From: Phocaeicola_A sp964481755
GTDB lineage: Bacteria; Bacteroidota; Bacteroidia; Bacteroidales; Bacteroidaceae
DNA length: 64,000 nt
NCBI GenBank assembly: GCA_964481755.1
Contig: CAYZVH010000001.1
Location: forward strand, 9,757 to 73,756
Reading direction: 5' to 3'
The notes beneath the pieces were generated by a model, which was not told the origin of the DNA, did not search any database, and was given only the letters and a program-made list of their open reading frames with translations. Of this stretch, positions 43,194 to 51,588 are shown piece by piece. A program made the position numbers and the translations under genes. The first letter of the stretch is position 1. Every line of letters starts with the position of its first letter.

Positions 43194-45008
43194 TCAGTCC
43201 GCATACATCTTGTCTATTTCTTTCGCGTAGTTTTGGTAGAGCACCGGGCGACGTATCTTCAGGGTGTTGGTCAGCTCGCCGCGCTTCATGCTGAAGGGCT
43301 CGGGCAACAGGACAAACCGTTTCACCTGTTCATAGTGGGCCAACTGCTGCTGCAGGGTGTCGATGCGGTCCCTGAAGAGTTCTATCACCGCCTCCTGCTG
43401 GAGCAGGTCGGAGAGGTCGCGGTAGGCGATATGTCTGCTAGCGGCATATTCCTCCACCAGTTTATAGTTGGGGATGATCAGTGCCGAGACGAACTTACGC
43501 CGGTCGGCAATGACGGCTATCTGGTCGATGTAGCGGTCCACCACCAGCTTACTTTCGATGGCCTGCGGAGCGATGTACTTGCCATTGGAGGTCTTGAAGA
43601 GGTCCTTCAACCGATCGGTCAGGAAGAGCGTGTCGCCATCCAGATAGCCCACATCGCCCGTATGGAACCACCCATCGGCATCGATAGCCTGACGAGTGAC
43701 GGCCTCCTTTTTGTAGTAGCCTTTCGTGATGGTCTTTCCGCGCAGCAGAATCTCACCGTTGTCGCCTATCTTCACCTCCACGCTAGGCATCACCCGGCCC
43801 ACCGAGCCAATGACGTACTGCGGCAGGTCGTCGCACGACACCGTAGCGGTGGACTCCGTGAGTCCGTAACCAGCCACCATGTTGATACCTACGGAGTGGA
43901 CGAACTCCTCCACGGCCTGCGGTATGGCGGCACCGGCTGTGGGGAAGAAATTGCCGTTCTCGATACCTATCGTGGTCTTCAGCAGTTGATAGGCAGTCTT
44001 CTCATAGAACTTATATTTCATAGTGAGCCACATGGGCGGCTCCTTGCCGATGCGTTTATAATCGAGGTTGTAGGCACGGCCCACCTTCACGGCATCCTCG
44101 AACAACCAGCGTTTCATGCCGTTGGCGGCGTGAATCTGCTCCAGCACACCGGCGTAGACCTTCTCCCAGAACCGGGGGACGGCGCACATGCAAGTAGGAT
44201 GCACCTCCTTGATGGTCTTCTGGATGTCCACGGGCCGAAGATTCACACAGATTTCGCAGCCTACCACAAGGCAATAGTAGATCCATGCCTTCTCAAAGAT
44301 GTGCGTCAAGGGGAGGAAGTTCATGATGACATCCTTATCGGTGAGGTTGGTGAGACGAATCTTGTGGATGCGGAACGCCTCGTTGTAACAAGAGTGATGG
44401 AGCATCACTCCCTTGGACTCGCCTGTGGTGCCGGAGGTATAGAGGATGTTGGCCAAATCGTCCGTGGTAGCGCCAGCTGCCCGCTGTTCCACCTCGGGCA
44501 GTCGTTTGCACTGCTCGTCCAACTTCAGGAAGTCGGAGAAGTAGACGGAGACGCAATCCTCAGGGTTGCGCTGCACACCCGGGTCGAAGATGATGACCTT
44601 CTGCAGCGAAGGGCAGAGGCTGTGTATGCGGTAGGCCACGTCGTACTGATACTGTTCGCCCACAAAGAGGAAGCGGATGGAGGCATCGTTGACGATATAC
44701 TGAGCCTGTGCCTCGGAACTGGTGGCATAGAGCGGTATAGTGACCGCCCGGTTGGCGAAGGCCGCGAAGTCCATGTAGAGACATTCGGGCATGTTCTGCG
44801 AAAAGATGCCGATGTTCTCCTGCACCTCCACTCCCAGGGAATAGAGGGCACAAGCGGCCTCGTCGATGATATTGGAGAACTGACGCCATGTGACAGAAAT
44901 CCATTGTGCGGTTTGATAATCGCGGTGGCGGAGAGCCACACGGTCTTCATACTTGTCGGCCTGCCGACGGATAAGCGCAGTTAGTTGAGGAGTTTCACCC
45001 ATTGTCAT
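43194..45008 (-). CDS. AMP-dependent synthetase/ligase (long-chain acyl-CoA synthetase type)
   Basis: 604 residues from 45008 (a second ATG is at 45002). Motif A is ILYTSGTTGESKGVMLHH, followed by VAGYGLTESTATVS and the hinge block HTGDVGYLDGDTLFLTDRLKDLFKTSNGKYI, which contains the adenylate-binding residues. Length and the LKDLFKTSNGKYIAP pattern point to long-chain fatty-acid-CoA ligase (FadD/FAA1 type), which activates fatty acids through an acyl-AMP intermediate. Stands alone on the minus strand with a TACCTTTG box at 45025-45032. Confidence 0.92.
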   Translation of the reverse strand: MTMGETPQLTALIRRQADKYEDRVALRHRDYQTAQWISVTWRQFSNIIDEAACALYSLGVEVQENIGIFSQNMPECLYMDFAAFANRAVTIPLYATSSEAQAQYIVNDASIRFLFVGEQYQYDVAYRIHSLCPSLQKVIIFDPGVQRNPEDCVSVYFSDFLKLDEQCKRLPEVEQRAAGATTDDLANILYTSGTTGESKGVMLHHSCYNEAFRIHKIRLTNLTDKDVIMNFLPLTHIFEKAWIYYCLVVGCEICVNLRPVDIQKTIKEVHPTCMCAVPRFWEKVYAGVLEQIHAANGMKRWLFEDAVKVGRAYNLDYKRIGKEPPMWLTMKYKFYEKTAYQLLKTTIGIENGNFFPTAGAAIPQAVEEFVHSVGINMVAGYGLTESTATVSCDDLPQYVIGSVGRVMPSVEVKIGDNGEILLRGKTITKGYYKKEAVTRQAIDADGWFHTGDVGYLDGDTLFLTDRLKDLFKTSNGKYIAPQAIESKLVVDRYIDQIAVIADRRKFVSALIIPNYKLVEEYAASRHIAYRDLSDLLQQEAVIELFRDRIDTLQQQLAHYEQVKRFVLLPEPFSMKRGELTNTLKIRRPVLYQNYAKEIDKMYAD

Positions 45009-45024
45009 AGTTTTTATTTCGCTA

Positions 45025-45032
45025 CAAAGGTA
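45025..45032 (-). promoter_or_regulatory. Promoter -7 box for the acyl-CoA synthetase
   Basis: Minus-strand TACCTTTG, 16 bases before the 45008 start; TTTG is present 22 bases further upstream (45055-45058), slightly beyond the usual spacing. Confidence 0.6.
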
Positions 45033-45108
45033 ATGATTTTAGGCAGCAGAATCGCAAACCCTACTCAATATTTTGACTAGACAGCATTTATCTTTCCCCT
45101 TTTCTGCG

Positions 45109-45116
45109 TACATTTG
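45109..45116 (+). promoter_or_regulatory. Promoter -7 box for the ArgE-like gene
   Basis: TACATTTG, a TAnnTTTG match, 22 bases before the chosen start at 45139. Confidence 0.5.
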
Positions 45117-45138
45117 CCGTAAATTAAGCATTGAAAGA

Positions 45139-46206
45139 ATGATGACAGATATAGAAGAGCTGACCAGCGAAGCGGTGCGCTTGCTGAAAGCGTTGATTAA
45201 GACCCCCTCGGTAAGCCGCGAGGAGGAGGAGGCTGCCAATGTGTTGCAGGAGTTTATCGAGGAGAGTGGTGTGCTGGCCAACCGCAAGGGTAACAACGTG
45301 TGGTGCGTCAGTCCGATGTTCGACCTCCACCGTCCTACCATCCTGCTCAACTCGCATATCGACACCGTGAAGCCGGTGGCCGGATGGATGAAGCGCCCAT
45401 TCGAGCCGACCGAGATCAACGGGAAGCTGTATGGACTGGGCAGCAACGACGCAGGGGCCAGCGTTGTGTCGCTCTTCCAAGTGTTCAAGGAGCTTTGCAA
45501 GAAACAACAGGCCTACAACCTCATCTACCTAGCCTCGTGCGAAGAGGAGGTGTCGGGCAAGAACGGCATCGAGAGTGTGTTGCCCATCCTGCCACACATC
45601 ACCATGGCCGTCGTGGGAGAACCCACAGAGATGCAACCGGCCATTGCCGAGAAGGGACTGATGGTGCTGGACGTGACAGCCTACGGGAAGTCGGGCCATG
45701 CGGCACGTGAGGAGGGTGACAATGCCATCTACAAGACGTTGGCAGACATCGAGTGGTTCCGCGACTACCGGTTCGAGAAGGTGTCGGACCTGCTGGGACC
45801 CGTGAAGATGAGCGTCACACAGATCAATGCCGGTACCCAACACAATGTGGTGCCCGACCGCTGTACCTTCGTGGTGGACATCCGCAGCAACGAGCTCTAC
45901 TCTAACGAGGAGCTGTTCGGCCTCATCCAGCAGCACATCCAATGTGAGGCTAAGGCGCGGTCGTTCCGGCTCAACTCCTCACGCATCGACGTGTCGCATC
46001 CGTTTGTGCAGCGGGCCGTGGCACTGGGGCGTGTACCCTTCGGTTCCCCCACCCTGTCCGACCAAGCGCTGATGTCGTTCCCCTCCGTCAAGATGGGTCC
46101 GGGACGTTCGTCACGCTCGCATACCGCGGACGAGTACATCGTCATCCGTGAAATAAGCGAGGCCATCGAACTCTATCTGAAGATATTGGACGGCCTAAGG
46201 ATTTAA
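45139..46206 (+). CDS. argE: M20-family deacylase, ArgE type
   Basis: 355 residues from the ATG at 45139 (a second ATG follows at 45142; the upstream frame would overlap the promoter box). The two-zinc M20 motifs are complete: LLNSHIDTVKP, GLGSNDAGASV, ASCEEEVSGKNG, VVGEPTEM and the C-terminal SRSHTADEYI. Such enzymes remove the acyl group from acylornithine or, in Bacteroides, from succinylcitrulline or related intermediates in arginine synthesis. It lies 42 kb from the arg operon, so it is under separate control. Another peptidase-like role (M20 amino-acid deacylase) is possible but less likely. Confidence 0.85.
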   Translation: MMTDIEELTSEAVRLLKALIKTPSVSREEEEAANVLQEFIEESGVLANRKGNNVWCVSPMFDLHRPTILLNSHIDTVKPVAGWMKRPFEPTEINGKLYGLGSNDAGASVVSLFQVFKELCKKQQAYNLIYLASCEEEVSGKNGIESVLPILPHITMAVVGEPTEMQPAIAEKGLMVLDVTAYGKSGHAAREEGDNAIYKTLADIEWFRDYRFEKVSDLLGPVKMSVTQINAGTQHNVVPDRCTFVVDIRSNELYSNEELFGLIQQHIQCEAKARSFRLNSSRIDVSHPFVQRAVALGRVPFGSPTLSDQALMSFPSVKMGPGRSSRSHTADEYIVIREISEAIELYLKILDGLRI

Positions 46207-46225
46207 GAAGAAGTGAGTGTGGATG

Positions 46226-46624
46226 TTAGTCCAGTTTGGAGAGATGGTCCTTCCAGTACCATTTCTTCCAAGCGAAGGACTTACGCATAACCGGGTAGGC
46301 AGCGTCGTCGTGGTTGAGGGCAGCCTCGTAGTCGAAGGCGGAGTGGCCTTTTGCCTTGTACTCAATCCAATAGAGGATATGGTACATGAGGAACGGCAGC
46401 ACAACGAAGAAGAGTGAGCCAAACACACAGAGGATGGCGGTAGGTATGACGGAGGCCCAGAAGCATTCGGAATATTGCTGACGATGTATCTTCATCTCCA
46501 AAGAGATGTCCATAGGCAGGAAGCCGGACTCTGTCGTATATGTGATTCCGAACAAAGTAATGAAACACTTATTTCGTTTCCCCTTAAGAAAATACTTCGC
46601 CAAACGACTGTTGTATACTATCAT
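46226..46624 (-). CDS. Conserved hypothetical membrane protein
   Basis: 132 residues. A basic N-terminal segment (MIVYNSRLAKYFLKGKRNKC) precedes a stretch that looks like a small beta region, then two adjacent hydrophobic spans (ASVIPTAILCVFGSLFFVVL, FLMYHILYWIEY) and a polar C-terminus with YEAALNHDDAAYPVMRKSFA. I recognise it only as a recurring Bacteroidales protein with no assigned function. It has its own promoter (46707-46714) and converges on the ArgE-like gene. Confidence 0.75.
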   Translation of the reverse strand: MIVYNSRLAKYFLKGKRNKCFITLFGITYTTESGFLPMDISLEMKIHRQQYSECFWASVIPTAILCVFGSLFFVVLPFLMYHILYWIEYKAKGHSAFDYEAALNHDDAAYPVMRKSFAWKKWYWKDHLSKLD

Positions 46625-47015
46625 ACACTATATTTATCTTGATATTATTCAACTATTCCGCACTAATAACTGAGCCACAATTACCTAGCACTTATTAAAA
46701 CACATGCAAAGGTACGCCAATAGATTATCTCCACAATAACTTTCGCTACGGATTTTGTACCCTGTTTTACTTATTTAACCATGCCGCCCGCCTCGTTTTA
46801 CCCCCCCCAATGCCCAAAAAAGCGGTAATTTATCTTGTCGGGCATGCTATCTGGATAGGATAAGTCAGCAAGCGAGGGTGTCAACTATATGTTTACGACC
46901 TACGGTCAAAGAGGCAGTTGAGTATACGGACAAAGGCACCAGACTGCAGGTAATTAGTTATGACAAATTACGACAATTATCTTTAGAGGCCGTTCTGGGT
47001 ACTTCACCCCCTTGC
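46625..47015. promoter_or_regulatory. Intergenic region with promoter of the hypothetical membrane protein
   Basis: Minus-strand TACCTTTG at 46707-46714 with ATTG 19 bases upstream (46734-46737) forms a plausible promoter for the gene at 46226-46624, giving a leader of about 75 bases. A poly-C tract of about eight bases begins near 46801, and TGCCC/GGGCA arms around 46811-46845 could form a weak hairpin for the EnvC operon end. No coding gene is seen in the stretch. Confidence 0.5.
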
Positions 47016-48299
47016 TTAGTTGTCCAACCAGACTTCGGGATTGAGCTTGGTGGTCTCCTTACGGAGTTGGAAATGGAGGACTGTGTTGCCTGTGGCGTCG
47101 GTGCTGACCGTACCGATGCTCTGCTTGGTATCCACATGTTGTCCACGCGAGACGGAGGTGGAGGCCAAGTTGCAATAGACGGAGATGTACTGACCGTGGC
47201 GAATCAACACGTTGGCCGTGCCGTTGTATTGGAATACGGCAGACACCTCGCCGGCAAAGATGGCACGTGCCTTCGCACCCCTCTGGCCTTTGATGTCTAT
47301 ACCTTTATTATCTAGCTTCACATATTTGAGTCCCGTCACCTCGTGGGTGCCATAGTGGCTCACGATAAGGTAGGGCCCGGTGATAGGCGGCGGCAACTTA
47401 CCCCGGTTTTTCTCGAAGGACCCTGAGAGTTTACGATCGCTCTTATTGGCCTCGTAGACCTCCATCTTACCCGGCTTGGTCTTGGTGGTAGTGCCCTTCT
47501 TGTTTCCTTTCTTCGCTTCGGACTTCGACTCCGTGCGGGCCGTGGCTTTCTGCTGGTCACGCTTTTTGGCGGCGGCCAGTTCCTGCTCTATCAAGCGATC
47601 TATCTGGTTGTTGAGTTGTTGTGCTTGTCTGCGCTTACGCGCCAGCTCGTTCTGCAACCCCTTCTGTTTCTTCTGCAGGTTGTTGACCAGTGTACGCTGT
47701 TGCTTCTCCTGTTGCTGCAGCTTGCCCTGCTCCGCCTCCTTAAGGGAGAGCAGGCTGGTCTTCTCCTTGCGTGCCTGCTCCAGTTCTTTCTTCTTGGCGG
47801 TCAGCTGCTCTTGTTTTCTCATCACCTCCTCGCCCTGTATGCGCTGGTAGGTGGCATACTCTCGCACATAGCGTAGGCGGCGCAGGGTTTGGCTCAGCGT
47901 CTGGGCGGAGAAGATGAACATCAGCTTCTCCTGAATGGTACGGTTCTTATAGATATACTTCACCGATGCCTCATAGTTGTCCTGGTTCTGCTTCAGCTCC
48001 TTCTTCAATTTATTGAGTTGTTTCTGCAACAGATAAATCTCGTTGTTCATGGTCTTCACGTCCTTCTCTATCTGTCCGATGAGTTTCTTACGGGCAGCTA
48101 TCTGGCCGGAGATGAGCGACAGGTCGCTGAGCTGACTCTTCACATCCTTCTTGGTGGAGAGCAGCAACGATTCCGATCGGGATATGTCCTCCTGCAACTC
48201 GCCCCGTTTGTTCTGTAGTTCCTTGATGGTCTTATTGGTCTGGGCAGGGAGCGAGCTGAGCGACAGCAAAGCAACAATCAGCAACAGTATCCGTTTCAT
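47016..48299 (-). CDS. EnvC-like murein hydrolase activator (degenerate M23 domain)
   Basis: 427 residues: signal peptide (MKRILLLIVALLSLSSLPAQ), a long coiled coil at about residues 20-250 rich in lysine, glutamine and glutamate, a basic linker (KSEAKKGNKKGTTTKTKPGK) and a C-terminal LytM/M23 domain. The zinc ligands are changed: the usual HxGxDI is NKGIDI and the usual HLHF is VLHF. It is therefore an activator of amidases rather than a hydrolase, like EnvC and NlpD. Last gene of the dut operon, 2 bases after DUF4292. Confidence 0.9.
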   Translation of the reverse strand: MKRILLLIVALLSLSSLPAQTNKTIKELQNKRGELQEDISRSESLLLSTKKDVKSQLSDLSLISGQIAARKKLIGQIEKDVKTMNNEIYLLQKQLNKLKKELKQNQDNYEASVKYIYKNRTIQEKLMFIFSAQTLSQTLRRLRYVREYATYQRIQGEEVMRKQEQLTAKKKELEQARKEKTSLLSLKEAEQGKLQQQEKQQRTLVNNLQKKQKGLQNELARKRRQAQQLNNQIDRLIEQELAAAKKRDQQKATARTESKSEAKKGNKKGTTTKTKPGKMEVYEANKSDRKLSGSFEKNRGKLPPPITGPYLIVSHYGTHEVTGLKYVKLDNKGIDIKGQRGAKARAIFAGEVSAVFQYNGTANVLIRHGQYISVYCNLASTSVSRGQHVDTKQSIGTVSTDATGNTVLHFQLRKETTKLNPEVWLDN

Positions 48300-48301
48300 G
48301 A

Positions 48302-49129
48302 CTAAAGTTTTAATAACAGTTTAAGGATGTCCTCGGTAGTCATCGGCTTGTATTTGGCGGAGACCTTGGTGCGGGTTTCCCAGTCGTCATCGGCACGCAC
48401 ATTGCTCAGCCGCAGGGTGATGGTGGCGGGGTGCTTCAGTCCCTCGAGGTCTATCTGCATCTTTCCAGGGAACTGTTTGGTCTCCACGGGTGAGAACTCG
48501 TCGTAGTTCCAGTTGAGCTGGTAAGAGGGTGTAGCACTGATCTCGGTCTTCTGCAGCAGTCCATCGGCCAGCGATGTATAGAAGCGGGTAGAAAGCAGAC
48601 GGGTGGACTTGCCGGTCAGCACTGCCTGCTGGGCTTCCTTGGTGACGCTGAACGACTTGCTGTCGCCTGTGGTCACTTGAGAGCCACCGGGCAGGAAGAG
48701 CTCGTTCCAGAATAGGGCCTGCAGGGTGTAGAAGTTGATGCCGGCCTCGTTGAGAAAGTCGAGGTTGCCATACGAGGCCCTGACGTACTGCTTGTTGATG
48801 CGGTCCACCACCAGCACCTCGTCGGCGGTAAACTCGATGCGGGCCGCCTCCACCAGTCCGAAAGCGACCAGCGAGAGTTGTATCACGTCGTTGCGTTTCA
48901 TGCGGAGGTTACCGCCCAGAGAGACTTGCTTGCCATTGATGTCCAGGGAAAACTTCATCTTCCCCGTGACAGCCTCGCACGTAAGGGCATTGTCTATCAC
49001 ACCGGAGACGTAGAGGGCACCCTCGGCGCTACTCAAGTTGCCGGAGGCGAGACCGCTCTTCGTGGTCTTACACGAGGCCAGCAGCACGGCGCACAACAGC
49101 ACCCAACCATATTTCATGAATGACTTCAT
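48302..49129 (-). CDS. DUF4292 lipoprotein
   Basis: 275 residues from 49129 (an ATG at 49117 is the alternative), with a lipoprotein signal (YGWVLLCAVLLASC). Family DUF4292, whose fold and position resemble LolA/LolB-type lipid-binding proteins (DVIQLSLVAFGLVEAARIEF, then the long beta-sheet with RINKQYVRASYGNLDFLNEA). The start codon overlaps the stop of the TPR gene as ATGA, and EnvC follows by 2 bases, so the three are translated in step. A role in envelope lipid or lipoprotein handling is inferred. Confidence 0.85.
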   Translation of the reverse strand: MKSFMKYGWVLLCAVLLASCKTTKSGLASGNLSSAEGALYVSGVIDNALTCEAVTGKMKFSLDINGKQVSLGGNLRMKRNDVIQLSLVAFGLVEAARIEFTADEVLVVDRINKQYVRASYGNLDFLNEAGINFYTLQALFWNELFLPGGSQVTTGDSKSFSVTKEAQQAVLTGKSTRLLSTRFYTSLADGLLQKTEISATPSYQLNWNYDEFSPVETKQFPGKMQIDLEGLKHPATITLRLSNVRADDDWETRTKVSAKYKPMTTEDILKLLLKL

Positions 49130-50895
49130 TCGGCAATGTATCTTTTTTGTTTAATCTTCTTATCCAATGTCTTCGAGTCGTGTTCCAAGGCAGCGGCACG
49201 CTTCCAGTAGTCGAGCGCCGCATTCTTCTCGCCACACATATAATAGATGTCACCACAATGCTCGAGCACGGTGGAACTATCGTCGCCGGCCCCGTTCTTC
49301 ATGGCCTCGTCGATGTAGATGCGCGCCTCGGAGTAGCGTTCTTTCTCGAAGAGTATCCAGGCATAGGTGTCGAGGTAGGTGCCGTTGTTGGGCTCGGCCT
49401 TCACGGTGCGGTAGCTCATCTCCTCGGCCTTGTCGAGCTGTTCCTTGCTCAGCGAGAGGTAGTAGGCGTAGTTGTTGAGGGCACTGATATTGGCTGAGTT
49501 GTAGACCAGGCAGGAGTCGTATGACTCAAAGGCTTTCTCTTTCTGCTGCTTCTGATAATAGATGTCACCGGATATCTCGTAGAAGGTGGAGACGAGGTTC
49601 TTGTCGCTCTCGGCGGTCACCTGCTTCAGTCCACGTTGGAAGGTCAACAGGGCCTCATCCTTCTGGTCGGTCTGGTAATAGGATACGCCCAAGTAGTAGT
49701 AGAACTCCAGTATCTCGGGGTTGTAGTCCGTTGCCGGGCGACAGATGGTGATGGCTTCGTTGTAGTCGTCCTTCTTCACCGCATAGCGGAGCAGCTCCAA
49801 GCGGGCGGCGGTATTGTCGGGCTCGATGGAGAGGATGTGGTTGAGCACCGGCTTCAGCACCTCTTCGCCCATCTGTTTGCTGGCAAGATACTGCGCACAG
49901 AGCATACTGAGGTCGGCATTGTCGGTCTCCTGCGCCATCAGCTGACGGAAGAGGGACATCACCTTCACGGTATCCTGTTTGGCCTGCTCGGCACGGATAA
50001 TCACTTGGCGCATCATATCCAATTTGGTAGAGGTGTCGAGTTTGGGGTTGAGCAGTACCGTGTCCATCTGGGTGCGGTAGAGCGAGTCTTGTCCGCACTT
50101 CTCGTAGTAGGATGCCAACAAGAGTTGGGCCATGGTGTTGTCCGGCTCTTCACGAAGCATGGACTGCACCACGTCATAGGCCTCCTCCACCCGTTCGTTG
50201 TTGAGATAGGTATCGCCCAACAAGGCTTGGTAGTGCAAGTCGTTGGGATACTCCTTGGCCAAGCTCTCTATCTCGTTGAATGCCTTCTCCTTGTCGTCGA
50301 GGTTCTGATACATGCGGAACTTCTCCATGCTGATCTGTTCGGACTTACCCTCCTTCACCTCCAAACGGTCGAGGGCGTTCACCACATCGGCGTAGCGCTT
50401 CTCGCGACCGTAGAGGTCCACCAGCACCACCAGCGCGTCGCTGCGCTTGGGGAACTGACTGGCTATCTGTTCATAGGCATCAATGGCCTTGGCGGTGAGT
50501 CCGCGCTGTTGATAAAAGGCCGCCAGGCTCTGTCGATACCAGAGGTTGTCGGGCGACAGTTGCACAGCCTTTTCCAAGAGGCCTTGTGCCCAGTCGGGCT
50601 GGTTCAGATAGAGATGAAAATGAGCCAGCTCATAGAGCACTACGGCCGAGTTGGGCTGCAACTCCAAGCAACGGTTATAGAGTTCATAGGCGGTGTCGAA
50701 CTCGCCCTTCTCCTTCACGCGGGTGGCTTCGAGGAAGAGGTAGTCGAACTTGCGCTGCTCCTCATCCGACAGGGAGAGAGCATGCAGCTGTGCGTCGGCA
50801 CTGCCCTTCCGCACAGATTTGGAAGAACCGCAAGCCACGCACACCAGCGCGAGGGCCACCAGACAACCGCCCCACCAACTGTATCTTCGTTTCAT
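49126..50895 (-). CDS. TPR-repeat lipoprotein
   Basis: 589 residues from the ATG at 50895 (MKRRYSWWGGCLVALALVCV, then ACGSSKS with the lipobox cysteine); the longer frame reaches back into dut. At least ten tetratricopeptide repeats are visible, for instance YELYNRCLELQPNSAVVLYE, YRQSLAAFYQQRGLTAKAID and YHYLGVSYYQTDQKDEALLT-like units near the C-terminus. Such proteins are scaffolds for envelope assemblies. Placed between dut and DUF4292 in an operon ending with EnvC. Confidence 0.88.
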   Translation of the reverse strand: MKRRYSWWGGCLVALALVCVACGSSKSVRKGSADAQLHALSLSDEEQRKFDYLFLEATRVKEKGEFDTAYELYNRCLELQPNSAVVLYELAHFHLYLNQPDWAQGLLEKAVQLSPDNLWYRQSLAAFYQQRGLTAKAIDAYEQIASQFPKRSDALVVLVDLYGREKRYADVVNALDRLEVKEGKSEQISMEKFRMYQNLDDKEKAFNEIESLAKEYPNDLHYQALLGDTYLNNERVEEAYDVVQSMLREEPDNTMAQLLLASYYEKCGQDSLYRTQMDTVLLNPKLDTSTKLDMMRQVIIRAEQAKQDTVKVMSLFRQLMAQETDNADLSMLCAQYLASKQMGEEVLKPVLNHILSIEPDNTAARLELLRYAVKKDDYNEAITICRPATDYNPEILEFYYYLGVSYYQTDQKDEALLTFQRGLKQVTAESDKNLVSTFYEISGDIYYQKQQKEKAFESYDSCLVYNSANISALNNYAYYLSLSKEQLDKAEEMSYRTVKAEPNNGTYLDTYAWILFEKERYSEARIYIDEAMKNGAGDDSSTVLEHCGDIYYMCGEKNAALDYWKRAAALEHDSKTLDKKIKQKRYIAE

Positions 50896-50899
50896 GCGT

Positions 50900-51334
50900 T
50901 TATTGTTTACCGGTGTGGCCAAAGCCACCTTCACCGCGTTCTGTCTCCTCGAGGAGTTCCACCTCGCTCCACTCCGCCTGCTCGTGGCGGGCTATCACCA
51001 TCTGGGCAATGCGCTCGCCGTCCTCTATCACGAAATCCTCGTTGGAGAGGTTTATCAGGATTACGCCCACCTCGCCGCGATAGTCGGCATCGATGGTGCC
51101 GGGGGCATTGAGCACGGTGATGCCTTTCTTCAGTGCCAGTCCGCTGCGGGGGCGCACCTGGGCCTCGTAGCCTGCGGGCAGGGCCATGAACAGGCCTGTG
51201 GGTACCAGGCAACGTTGCAGGGGTTTCAGCACGATGGGTTCACTCAGATTGGCTCGCAAATCCATGCCTGCCGACTGCGTCGTAGCGTACTGTGGCAGGG
51301 GGTGTTTCGACTTATTGATTACTTTTATTTCCAT
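50900..51334 (-). CDS. dut: dUTP diphosphatase
   Basis: 144 residues from the ATG at 51334 (MEIKVINKSKHPLPQYATTQ). All five dUTPase motifs are present: AGMDLRA, RPRSGLALK, NAPGTIDADYRGEVGV, GERIAQMVI and the C-terminal GEGGFGHTG. It hydrolyses dUTP to dUMP and pyrophosphate, preventing uracil misincorporation and feeding thymidylate synthesis. It heads the operon dut - TPR - DUF4292 - envC; the next start is 4 bases after its stop. Confidence 0.96.
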   Translation of the reverse strand: MEIKVINKSKHPLPQYATTQSAGMDLRANLSEPIVLKPLQRCLVPTGLFMALPAGYEAQVRPRSGLALKKGITVLNAPGTIDADYRGEVGVILINLSNEDFVIEDGERIAQMVIARHEQAEWSEVELLEETERGEGGFGHTGKQ

Positions 51335-51354
51335 ATACTTACGCATAGATGATG

Positions 51355-51362
51355 CGAAAGTA
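51355..51362 (-). promoter_or_regulatory. Promoter -7 box for the dut operon
   Basis: Minus-strand TACTTTCG, one base off TAnnTTTG, 21 bases before the dut start. Confidence 0.4.
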
Positions 51363-51404
51363 AGCATTTTCGTAAAGATATGCCGTAAGAATTAGGCTAT
51401 TTTA

Positions 51405-51511
51405 ATGCCTAAGGACAGAATACCGCATGTGGCTTCCACCGCATGCCGAGTTATTTCCGCCAGATGCCTAGTTATCGTCGGTCAGATGCCTTCTAAATAG
51501 AATGAGATGCC
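51405..51511. repeat. 22-base degenerate tandem repeat array (ATGCC type)
   Basis: ATG(C/T)(C/G) cores occur at 51405, 51427, 51443, 51464, 51486 and 51507, spacings 22, 16, 21, 22, 21; most units contain AGATGCC or CATGCC followed by TAGTTAT-like sequence. It lies between the GH16 terminator and the dut promoter. Third array of this kind in the window. Confidence 0.65.
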
Positions 51512-51564
51512 TTGCGGCGAAAGCCGCAAAAGAATCCCCTGACCCGAACGACCGAGCCAGGGGA
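51512..51564 (-). terminator. Terminator hairpins after the GH16 operon
   Basis: Two hairpins lie between the GH16 stop and the repeat array. TCCCCTG (51535-51541) pairs with CAGGGGA (51558-51564), followed on the minus strand by TTCTTTT; next, TTGCGGC and GCCGCAA (51512-51529) pair around a four-base loop. Together they terminate the SusC/SusD-GH16 operon. Confidence 0.75.
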
Positions 51565-51588
51565 AGAAACCAAAAAACCAAATACCTA

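Noticed and set aside
46801..46808. Poly-C tract as a phase-variable switch
   Set aside because: It lies in an intergenic region, not in a promoter spacer or reading frame that I can identify, so there is nothing for it to switch.
47016..48299. Active M23 endopeptidase
   Set aside because: Both zinc-binding motifs are altered (NKGIDI and VLHF), so it is called an EnvC-like activator instead.
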